From NCBI GenBank assembly GCA_900169235.1, contig FWCC01000361.1, forward strand, positions 1 through 64,000: 64,000 bases of DNA, in the 5' to 3' direction. The stretch is from Zarea fungicola (Eukaryota > Ascomycota > Sordariomycetes > Hypocreales > Cordycipitaceae). Made by a program: the position numbers and the translations under genes. The notes under the pieces were generated by a model, which was not told the origin of the DNA, made no database searches, and saw only the letters and a program-made list of their open reading frames with translations. Positions 55,713 through 64,000 of the stretch are shown one piece after another; position 1 is the stretch's first letter, and every line of letters begins with the position of its first letter.

Positions 55713-57524
55713 ATGGTCCGCATACCTGTGCTGCTGTCGCGGCTCGCTGGCAAGATTGCCGTCGATGGGGAACCCGGAGTGTCTGGGGTGCAACTCATGG
55801 TATGACAATCACGGAACCAAAAATAAAACCCCAGAAAATCCCCTCTCGTCTTGGTGCCGACGACGCAACACTGTCATATTAGTCGCTAACCCCTTCATCA
55901 GCTCGCCAGCAAAGACTTGCAACCTGTGCCGAAAAGTCAACGAAAATGGACGAGCTGGAACTTTGTCGGCTTCTGGATCGCAGACGCCTTCAACATTGCG
56001 ACGTGGATGATTGCCTCGTCCATGATTGTCGGAGGTCTGTCATGGTGGCAAGCATGGCTGGCTGTCTGGCTGGGTTACGGCTTCACGGCGGTCTTCATTG
56101 TTCTCACTGGCCGCATTGGTGCAGTGTACCACATTAGCTTCCCTGTTATGGGCCGTGCCTCGTTTGGCATCTGGGGCAACTTGTGGCCTGTATTCAACCG
56201 CGTCGTCATGGGTAAGTAGTGCTTCCCGCCTGCACGTAGAATGATTACAAGTATTAGGCTGACGAGTTATAATCTTATACTTGTAGCCTGCGTTTGGTAT
56301 GGCGTCAACTGCTACAATGGAGGTCACGCCGTATACATAATGATTCACGCCATATGGACATCGTGGGACCGGGGCAAGATCCCCAATACCCTTGGTGGCG
56401 GTACCACCACTGCTGATTTCGCCTCGTTCATCATCTTTTGGATATGCTCGCTGCCGGCTCTCTGGTTCCCGGTCTACAAAGTCCGTCATCTATTTACCTT
56501 CAAGGCTTGGTTTGTGCCCCCAGCCGCAATTGCGTATCTGATCTGGGTCGCGGTAAAAGCGGGTGGTCTCGGCCCCGTCGTGTCGCGGCCTGGACAGCTC
56601 CACGGCAGCGACCTTGCCTGGGCATTTATCAAAGGTCTCATGTCTTGTATCGCCAACTTTGCCACTGTTATCGTTAATGATTCTGATTTTACCCGCTTTG
56701 CGCGCAAGCCCCAGGATGCGTTGTGGTCTCAGCTCATCAGCCTGCCACTCTCATTTGCCTTTACATCGCTCGTCGGCATCCTTGTTTCGTCTGCGTCAGC
56801 AGTCATTTACGGAGAGCCCATCTGGGATCCGCTACATCTGCTGGAATTGTTGTTTGAAGGAGCTGGTTCTGCTCAGCGATTTGGCATATTCATCATTGCC
56901 TTTGCGTTTGCCCTGGCGCAGCTCGGCACGAATATCTCTGCCAATTCCGTCTCTGCGGGCACAGACATGACGGCACTTTTGCCACGCTACCTCAATATCC
57001 GACGAGGAGGCTACATCTGCGCGGCTGTTGGTTTGGCCATCTGCCCCTGGGTGTTACTCAAGAATGCAAACACGTTTTTGACTTACCTTTCTGCCTATGC
57101 CATCTTCCTCAGTGCCATGGCTGGCACCATCACCACAGATTATTACCTTGTACGCAAGGGATACCTCAACGTACCGGAGCTGTACTCCGCGCGCAAGTCT
57201 GGGCCGTACTTTTACTCATTCGGTATTCACTGGCGTGCTTATGCAGCGTACATCTCAGGAATTCTCATCAACGTCGTCGGCTTCGCAGGCGAGGTTGGCG
57301 CGACGGTGCCGACGGGCGCGACGTATGTCTTTAATTTTAACTTCTTTGGTGGCTTCCTTGTTTCTTCTGTTGTTTACTGGCTATTATGTAAGTTGTTCCC
57401 GATTCCGGAGACTAGAGAGCGATGGTCAGAGGTGCTCGAAACTGAAAGCACTCTGCCCACAACCGCGCCGCCTTCAAGTGGTGACGAAAAGGAAATTGTT
57501 AGTGTTCGTACAGGAAGTGCATAG
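55713..57524 (+). CDS. NCS1 family nucleobase/cation symporter (uracil-allantoin-type permease)
   Basis: ATG 55713 starts a short exon (MVRIPVLLSRLAGKIAVDG). Introns 55800-55901 and 56212-56286 give 544 residues. The NCS1 signature is complete: DLQPVPKSQRKWTSWNF, WIADAFNIATWMIA (helix 1), FPVMGRASFGIWG, ACVWYGVNCYNGG (helix 3), then NDSDFTRFARKPQDALWSQ and GTNISANSVSAGTDMTALLPRYLNIRRG. About twelve membrane helices. Fungal members carry uracil, allantoin, hydantoin, thiamine or pyridoxine-like compounds with cations. In this cluster it is probably the importer of the pathway substrate. The cytoplasmic tail is Ser/Thr/Glu-rich, suited to regulated turnover. Confidence 0.94.
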
Positions 57525-57624
57525 CGGCAGATTGCATTTTTTATTAAAATTGTATATAGAGTGAGAATCGCGGAGTATACTATGACGGGATGAATAATAT
57601 AGATATGCAATTGAGTCGTGAGTG

Positions 57625-58722
57625 TCAGGCTCTCCGTCGCCACTGAGTAGCTAGGGGTGCTACCGAAACTTTTTCCGCCTCGGCATTCAAAGCATCAATT
57701 TCTGCTTGTACTAGAGGGATGCCAGTCTGCTCTCGTTCTCTCTGCGCCAACTGCTCCAGCTCTCCCGGGAAGTAAATGCGGTCCACTCCAGCCGCCTTTT
57801 CCGAGCCTGTAATTCTGTCATACAAGTACTGAATGCGCTCACGGAAGTCGTCCAGGCTCATGAACAAGTCGGGCTTGACGGCGAGAAGAAAGTGGCCGAC
57901 GTCTGCGGGCTTGGATGGGTCATATGGCCCTGTGACATGACCGGCAAATGCCGAACCCGACAAGACACCGGAAAAGACGTCCATCATAATGGCCAGGCCG
58001 GACCCTTTTGGTCCGCCCATCGGCAGCATGACGCCGCCGAGGGCCGCCGCCGGATCGTCGGTCGGACGTCCCTCTGCGTCCAGCGCCCAATCCAACGGAA
58101 TCTTCTCGCCCCGGCGCTTGGCCTTGTAGATCTTGCCGCGCGCGGCCACCGACGGCGCCATGTCGAGGATGAAATTCGACGACGCATCTCTACCCGGCGC
58201 GCCGCAGGCCAGTGGCGAGACGCCAATAAGTTTGCTCTGTCCGCCCCAGGGCGCCAGCGCGGGGCTCGAGTTGGTAAAGACGAGGCTCATCATGTCCGCG
58301 TCGAGCGCCTGCTGCACGATCCACGCGCTCATGCCGAAGTGGTTCGAGTGCTTGATGCTCGCCATGCCGATGCCGTAGACCTTGGCTGATTCGATGCAGG
58401 CGGCCATGCCCATGTGAGCAGCCAGGAAGCCGAATCCATTGTGGCCGTCGACCTGCGCGACGACGGGCGTCACTTGGGTGAGCGTCGGGCTGGCGGTGTG
58501 GTTGAGGACGCCCTGTCGGATGCGCTCCATGTACGAGGGGATGCGATTCATGCCATGTGTATCCACGCCACGGAGGTCAGCGGCAATTAGGCCCTTGGCT
58601 ACTATTTTGGCATTTTCTGCAGGCACGCCGTTTCCTTTGAGGATGTCTTCGACTAGGCGGTGCGCTTCAGTTGCAGTGACAAGGTGGCGTTGTTGGCTTG
58701 CGGTATCTTGTTCAGAGGCCAT
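57625..58722 (-). CDS. Ldh2-type malate/L-lactate/ureidoglycolate dehydrogenase
   Basis: An intronless gene of 365 residues from ATG 58722. It has the Ldh2 superfamily motifs: ADLRGVDTHGMNRIP, the catalytic-region KHSNHFGMSAW, PLACGAPGRDASSNFILDMAPS, and the cofactor loop GGPKGSGLAIMMDVFSGVLSG. This NAD(P)-dependent fold oxidises 2-hydroxy acids or reduces 2-oxo/imino acids; it is unrelated to classical Rossmann LDH. No transit peptide, so it is probably cytosolic. It is convergent with the NCS1 gene (100 bp apart) and head-to-head with the Zn2Cys6 regulator. The substrate cannot be chosen among malate, lactate, ureidoglycolate or sugar-derived acids. Confidence 0.94.
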   Translation of the reverse strand: MASEQDTASQQRHLVTATEAHRLVEDILKGNGVPAENAKIVAKGLIAADLRGVDTHGMNRIPSYMERIRQGVLNHTASPTLTQVTPVVAQVDGHNGFGFLAAHMGMAACIESAKVYGIGMASIKHSNHFGMSAWIVQQALDADMMSLVFTNSSPALAPWGGQSKLIGVSPLACGAPGRDASSNFILDMAPSVAARGKIYKAKRRGEKIPLDWALDAEGRPTDDPAAALGGVMLPMGGPKGSGLAIMMDVFSGVLSGSAFAGHVTGPYDPSKPADVGHFLLAVKPDLFMSLDDFRERIQYLYDRITGSEKAAGVDRIYFPGELEQLAQREREQTGIPLVQAEIDALNAEAEKVSVAPLATQWRRRA

Positions 58723-59029
58723 GGCGTTTTAATAAATCGAATTTGCAGGCTTATAGTGGATTTTTTTTAAATCACAAAATTAGGTATAAATTTACGGATT
58801 ACGTTTGAGCAATGAGATCTGATGCATATCACATTTATAACTTTGGCGGGGCGGCATTTGTCCGTTTGTGTGTGGAGTCACAAACGGGAGTGCTCCGACA
58901 GAGATTTACGTGGCGCGGACTTTGTCCGACACATCATCATCCATCCCCAGACGCCGATGTTCCGAAACCGCAGACCTAAGAATTTAGGCACGATTTTGCA
59001 ATAAATTATAATACAATTCAATTGACAGA
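58723..59029. promoter_or_regulatory. Ldh2/Zn2Cys6 divergent promoter with two CGG-N7-CCG motifs
   Basis: CGGcatttgtCCG is at 58852-58864 and CGGactttgtCCG at 58916-58928. They share TTTGTCCG. A 9-bp inverted repeat (CCGTTTGTG / CACAAACGG, 58862-58870 and 58879-58887) overlaps the first site. The regulator's own promoter is here, so autoregulation is possible. Confidence 0.6.
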
Positions 59030-61290
59030 ATGCCTGGAGATGGCAGTACACCGCGTAGGCGGGTCGATTCCGAACGTCGCCAGGCTCGTGGAAAGCTGGC
59101 GTGTTTGCGGTGCCAGCGGCGCAAAATCCGAGTAAGTGGAAAGACCAGTCTCATAAGAAAGACAGACGTCTCTAATCATAGTTTAGTGCGATGGAGATTT
59201 ACCTACGTGTAAAAACTGCAGGAATGCAGGTGCTACGTGCGCCGATGGGCTCAGTGCGCGCCTAAAAGATTTGCCACGAGCGTGAGTTGGCCGTCCCATC
59301 CTTCTTGTCGCTTAACTAAGCGTGCAATAGAGAAATATCAAGTCTCAAGAGTCGCATCTCATGGCTCGAATCTATAATCAAGCAGCGCTGTCCAGACGTT
59401 GATCTGGACAATGGCCAGCCAGAATACGACATTGACCCTGCCATGCTGGATGTGTCTGCACTGGAGCCCGATGTCAGCATTGTCACGGCTATGAATGATG
59501 ACACTCGGGAGATATCAGATCCTGAGCAGACTCTTCAGTCCTCTCGACCAGCCTTAGAACAGGTATTGGGAGGTAATAGTGCTTCCGCACATGAAATCGG
59601 CATGTTGTCTCTGGGTGCAAGCCAGGACTCAAGATACATCGGCCCGTCTAGTGGGTATTTTCTGGCTCGCGTAATGCTCAGCAAGACTCACAACTCCCTC
59701 GGTGAAAAAAGTGTGTCCAAGGCGGAGATGGAGATTCCGGGTGATTTGATAGAATCTTGTCATGGCCCGTTGTCGCTTCCACCGAAAGAGCTGGCCCAGC
59801 GCATCTGTGCAGCCTACTTTGAGTTTATTCACCCACAGTATCCAATCATGCATCATACAACAGTCCTCAATGCTGTGGAGCACATGTATCAGAGCGAAGA
59901 TGTGTCAGCGGTATTGTCATTTCAGGTCTACATGGTACTTGCAATTGGTGCGACCGTGCTCTCAATGCGTTCCAAAGCCCGGCTCCCAGCAGATTCATAT
60001 TGCCTCGCTGCACTAGAGTCCTTCTCGCGGTTAAACATTGAGAATTCCATACAGGGACTCCAATGCTTATTATTACTGCTCATATTTGCGCTGCATAATC
60101 CCTCTACCAGGTTCAATGTGTGGTACCTCAACTACCAATGCTTGGCCGCAGTCTTGGACCTGGGACTCCAAAGAAATATAACTGTTGAATCTGGAATTTC
60201 TCTCCTGGAGCAGGAGATGAGAACTCGAATATTTTGGGTGTGTATTCTCATCGATAGAACTATATGCACCATGATGGGACGACCAATTGGGCTGCGCGAC
60301 GAAGCATGTGAACTTCGAGTAAGTTGATCAAAACAAAATGGTGATCTGCAGCTAACATTTTCGTAGCTACCTCAAGAAATAGAGGACGAAATGCTCCTCG
60401 CACCTGGGCAGCCGCCCTTTTCAGACACACAGCAGCTGAAGATTCCTTATTCAGTTCACCTATTTCGCGCAACTAAAATAAATTCTGAAATAAAATACGT
60501 CGCCAACAGCATCGTTCAAGAAGCCCCAAGATATGCCTACCCGCCTCGGACGGATATTCACGGCTGGCAAAACAATGTTTTACAGCAATTAGATGAGTGG
60601 TTAGCACAGATACCGTCAGATAGGGAGCGACCCAACGAATTCATGGAACTTGTGTGTCGGCTCCGATATCATGGTCTCTGTCAGCTCCTCCTCCGGCCAA
60701 GTCCTGCGATTCCCAAGCCGACTTCAGAAGCCCTCGTACGCTGTTACAGGAGCTCCACCGAAACCATCAAGATATTGATTGAGATGTATCGAAAGAATCT
60801 GCTCATTCACAACTGGACTAGTCTTCATGGAACTGTTCTCGGCGTCCTGACGCTCTTATACTGCATCAAGGCAGAGCCGCAGGTGGCTCGAACAACTCAA
60901 CCCGACGCACTCATGGCAACCATCAGCTCGGCTCTCAGTATCTTGAGTGCCACGGGCGAACATTGGTCCGCTGCCAAAAAGTGCCGAGATATACTCGACG
61001 AGTTAGCCAAGTCTACCATCCAATGGTTACAGAGCCAGTCGCCTGGATCAGCTTCACATTTACCTTCGCAACCTCGCTCAAGGTCGAGTCGCTCGCAAGC
61101 ACAGCCTTCAAATGTAACAGTTGCTGGAATTGATGAAAACATGAATGTGCCATTTACGAGTCAATACGATACTGCAACAATAGATGGCATTTTCGAACCG
61201 TTTGCGAATTTTTTCCCCGAAAGCGAATCCGTAAACATCGACATAATGATGCAGAGTTTGTTTCAAGATTTTATTCCAACAATGAATTGA
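59030..61290 (+). CDS. Zn2Cys6 transcription factor, likely cluster regulator
   Basis: Four exons (introns 59132-59186, 59282-59330, 60319-60366) give 702 residues. The Zn2Cys6 knuckle is C25-x2-C28-x6-C35-x6-C42-x2-C45-x6-C52, with the basic QRRKIR between; the first intron interrupts it just before C35. A linker and short coiled coil follow (EISSLKSRISWLESIIKQ). The fungal-specific transcription-factor domain covers about 190-450 (AAYFEFIHPQYPIMH, LDLGLQRN, RIFWVCILIDRTICTMMGRPIGL). The C-terminus is Asp/Glu/Phe-rich and may activate transcription. Its position in the middle of the catabolic genes, and CGG-N7-CCG motifs in all three shared promoters, suggest it controls them. Confidence 0.94.
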
Positions 61291-61476
61291 GTATAAAAAG
61301 ACATGTGGAACAATATGTTGGGAAACTTTGAAATTAAACTCGGCGAATGACGTTCAAGCGGTCCGTACAGGAAAGCTCAGAATGCCCAGCTGATGGAGGA
61401 GACGTTACTGGCTGCTCTGCTCCTTCTTTGCTCACAAACAATACTAATTATAAATATATTTTATCAAACCGCGTTC

Positions 61477-63435
61477 CTAAGATTCGATCCCCGGGCCAGC
61501 AGCAGTGAGAAAATCGAAATCTGCACCAAACTGGGCCTGATTCACAGAACGAAGATACAGCCCCCGATAACCTCGCGTCGTTTCCCTTGTATGCCACGGA
61601 ACCTTGTTCTCTTCCTGCAGTTGCTTCTTTCGCACCTCCACTCTCCGTGCAATCTCTTCTTCAGAAATTTCCACTTCGAGCAAACGCCTCTCAAAATCAC
61701 AAGTGATCCAGTCGCCGCTCTGCACGATTCCAAGAACGGACGATGGATCCGCCGCCTCGGGCGAAATATGCAGAGCAATTGTGCCGCCCGCCGTGCCGCT
61801 CATTCTGCCATCGGATAGACGAAGCATATCTGTGACGCCAGCCTCTGCCAACTTGCGTGGGATGGGAATCATGCCGGCCTCGGGCATGCCGGGGTTGCCT
61901 ACCGGTCCAATGTTCTGGAGAACCAGGACGCTGTCGGCTGAGACGTCCAATGCGGGATCGTCGAGGCGCAGCGCAAGATCGGCCGAGCCTGCAAAGACGA
62001 CGGCTTTGCCACGATGATTGAGCAGATTGCGACGTTTCGAGGCACTGGCTTTCATGACAGCTCCTCCTGGTGCCAAGTTTCCCCGGAGAACAACGAGAGA
62101 TGAGGAGGCGTAGAGAGGGTCATCGAATGGCTGGATACAACTGAGGTTCTGGGGAACAGTGAGGGGCGTAATTCGGGCAAGCTCTTCGCCGAGGGTCTTG
62201 CCCGTGTATGTGAGTGCCTCCAAATGGAGAAGCGGTTTCAGTTGATAAAGCAGAGCGAGCATGCCGCCTAAACAAGACAAAGTTAGTCAGGGCAAAGAGT
62301 GACCAAGTGAAGAGTCTTACCAGAATTGTGAAAGTCGGTCATGTAATTCTCCCCACTAGGCTTCAAGTCAACCAGCAGCGGCGTTTTTCGGCCAACTTCA
62401 TCCACAGTATCTAGTGTAATAGTTCCAGCCACGGAAGGGTGCCGCCCGATAATAGCCATGAGATGCACAGCAGCATTTGTTGATCCACCAATGGCCTGCA
62501 AAACAGTGATGGCGTTTAGAAATGATTCACGTGATAACAAGCTCTGCGGTTTTAATCCCTTGTCTTTGTCGCAGGCTATAACGGCATATTTGCCAGTTTC
62601 TTCGGCGATGCGCAGCCTGGAGGAAGACACAGCTGGAGCAGAAGCACCAGCAAAGGGCATTAAGCCAAGAGCCGCGAGAATGCAGGCCATGGTGCTTGCT
62701 GTGCCCATCACTCCACACGTTCCAGCCTTGATGGTGTCAGTATCACTTCTTCTTCTTCACAAAACTGAGCTTAAAAAAAATGGGAGGAAAAAAAGTACTC
62801 ACTGTAGGCGCCAGCTCGTCATTAATGGCCGAAATGTCCTCAATGTCGAGCGCTCCCGCGCGGAATTTCGCCCAATTATTTCGACAGTCCGTGCAAGCAC
62901 CAATGCGGACGCCCCGATGGCTCCCAGGCATCATTGGTCCCGTAACTAGATGCAGGATCGGTTTATTTGCCGATATGCCTCCCATGAGCTGCGCCGGCGT
63001 CGTCTTGTCGCAGCCGCCAATCAGCACCACCGCATCACACGGCTGCGCGCGAATCATTTCTTCCGTATCCATGCTCATCAGATTCCGCAGATACATGCTG
63101 GTTGGGCTGGAGAAGGCCTCGTGCAGGCTGATGGTAGGGAAATCAATCGCTAGGCCGCCGGCGAGCTGGACGCCGCGCTTGACTGCCTCAATGAGCTGCG
63201 GCACATTGGCGTGACAGGGGTTGAAGCTGCTGTAAGTATTGACGATGCCGACAATGGGGCGTGAGAGAGCATCCTCACTGTATCCGAGAGCTTTTATAAA
63301 GACTTTACGAAGGAAGAGTGAAAAGTGCGCGTCGCCATAAGAGGTGAGGCCCTGCCGAAGGCCAGTGGTGCTGCCCTGTGCAATTGGGGTACTCAGATCA
63401 TAGTCTGTATTGGCTGGCTTGTCTGTGGCGCTCAT
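61477..63435 (-). CDS. IlvD/Edd family dehydratase (sugar-acid or dihydroxy-acid dehydratase)
   Basis: ATG 63435 and introns 62802-62727 and 62320-62268 give 609 residues. All three Fe-S cluster cysteines are present: NPC74H, GGC142DK and GTC215G (the last formed just after the first intron). Other family blocks are SPTSMYLRNLMSM, LQAIGGSTNAAVHLMAI, PLLVDLKPSGENYMTDFH and GRMSGTAGGTIALHISPEA. There is no mitochondrial transit peptide, unlike the valine/isoleucine enzyme Ilv3, so a catabolic aldonic-acid dehydratase in the cytosol is more likely. It is convergent with the regulator and head-to-head with an SDR gene. Confidence 0.94.
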
Positions 63436-63562
63436 TGTGTCTTCAAGATTCAATCAATATTTGACCAATAACGAAGAAAGAATTGAGAACTGGTTTGTAA
63501 GTGCAGGGGCTTGGAAATATATGCGTTTTGATTGACTGGCGCATTTGTAAATGTCGTCATGC

Positions 63563-63612
63563 CGGACCGGAGCCGCCGGAGAAGCTCCGCCTACTTGTGC
63601 GGGAAAGCCCCG
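63563..63612. promoter_or_regulatory. Three CGG-N7-CCG motifs, IlvD/SDR divergent promoter
   Basis: CGGaccggagCCG at 63563-63575, CGGagaagctCCG at 63577-63589 (a perfect 5-bp-arm palindrome) and CGGgaaagccCCG at 63600-63612. They are packed within 50 bp, midway between the two start codons. Confidence 0.65.
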
Positions 63613-63727
63613 AGATGGACAGAACAACTTTGTATAAGAAGCCACAGCAGAGATGCCGGGTCTCAATGGAAGGCTGCAGCAAAAGTGACCAACTCCGGCA
63701 ACACGACAAAAATAAATAAAATAAAAA

Positions 63728-64000
63728 ATGCTCAATCTCAGCGGCAAAATAGCAATCGTCATTGGACTTGGCCAGACAGAAGCCGACGGAGATCCAGACT
63801 GCTGGGGCATTGGCGCAGCCATTGCTGTGCAGCTCGCGCGACAAGGCGCAACCATATTTGGCGGAAATCGGACAATTGCTTCCACAGCAAAAACGCAGCA
63901 AGCCATCAAAGAGTCTGGCGGGCAGTGCCATGTGCAGGAAACAGACGCCACCTCCTCTGCCTCTGTCAAGGCCCTCGTGGACGGCTGCCTCGCGCAGCAC
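63728..64000 (+). CDS. Short-chain dehydrogenase/reductase, 5' part only
   Basis: ATG 63728 opens MLNLSGKIAIVIGLGQ and stays open to the window end (91 codons). This is the first strand, the glycine-rich turn and helix of an SDR Rossmann fold, with WGIGAAIAVQLARQGATIFGGNR and then TDATSSASVKALVDGCL. The usual TGxxxGIG is changed: the turn is longer, with an inserted ETEADGDPD-like acidic segment before CWGIGAAIA, a pattern also seen in some fungal SDRs. The catalytic Ser-Tyr-Lys lies beyond the window. Divergent to the dehydratase with shared CGG-N7-CCG motifs, so probably the next enzyme of the pathway. Confidence 0.85.
   Translation, partial: MLNLSGKIAIVIGLGQTEADGDPDCWGIGAAIAVQLARQGATIFGGNRTIASTAKTQQAIKESGGQCHVQETDATSSASVKALVDGCLAQH

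Overview
The window is 64 kb of nuclear DNA from a filamentous ascomycete. Genes carry short GT-AG introns of about 48-212 nt, and the gene families are typical of Sordariomycetes, probably Hypocreales: LaeA-like methyltransferase, pepsin-like proteases, Zn2Cys6 regulator, NACHT receptor, ATG17, PNS1. The species cannot be named from sequence alone. All gene models below were spliced by hand.

Region 1 (0-9.3 kb) holds a SAM-dependent methyltransferase, two secreted aspartic proteases on either side of an NmrA-like oxidoreductase with a late 1-nt frameshift, and a weakly supported small membrane protein. Region 2 (9.8-31.9 kb) is accessory in character: a large PNP-NACHT (NLR-type) receptor, a broken divergent actin paralogue that still has actin-like introns, two small secreted CBM14-like chitin-binding proteins, an Hsp70-like ATPase, a Ser/Thr-rich single-pass membrane protein, a helical protein, a GPI-anchored PL7 polysaccharide lyase and an alpha/beta hydrolase. 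Gene density is low and the gaps are long.

Region 3 (32.5-54.4 kb) is mostly housekeeping: an M3 metallopeptidase, a secreted PLC-like phosphodiesterase, Ap4A phosphorylase, the choline-transporter-like protein PNS1, four intron-containing tRNA-Leu genes, the autophagy scaffold ATG17, an unknown Cys-rich protein whose frame carries two TAG codons, a NiCoT nickel/cobalt transporter and a second M3 peptidase.

Region 4 (54.5-64 kb) looks like a catabolic cluster of three divergent gene pairs: Dabb protein/NCS1 permease, Ldh2-type dehydrogenase/Zn2Cys6 activator, and IlvD/Edd dehydratase/SDR (cut by the window end). Each of the three shared promoters contains two or three CGG-N7-CCG motifs, the classic inverted half-site layout of Zn2Cys6 regulators. 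These six genes are therefore probably one regulon that imports and breaks down a small, probably sugar-acid-like, substrate.

The observations most worth following are: the CGG-N7-CCG regulon; three in-frame TAG codons (one in the receptor, two in the unknown protein), each lying inside a possible frame-preserving intron that begins GTCTGA, so that splicing, stop-codon editing or gene death must be told apart; the actin-like pseudogene; and the CBM14 gene at 18.2-18.6 kb, which is visible only after splicing.
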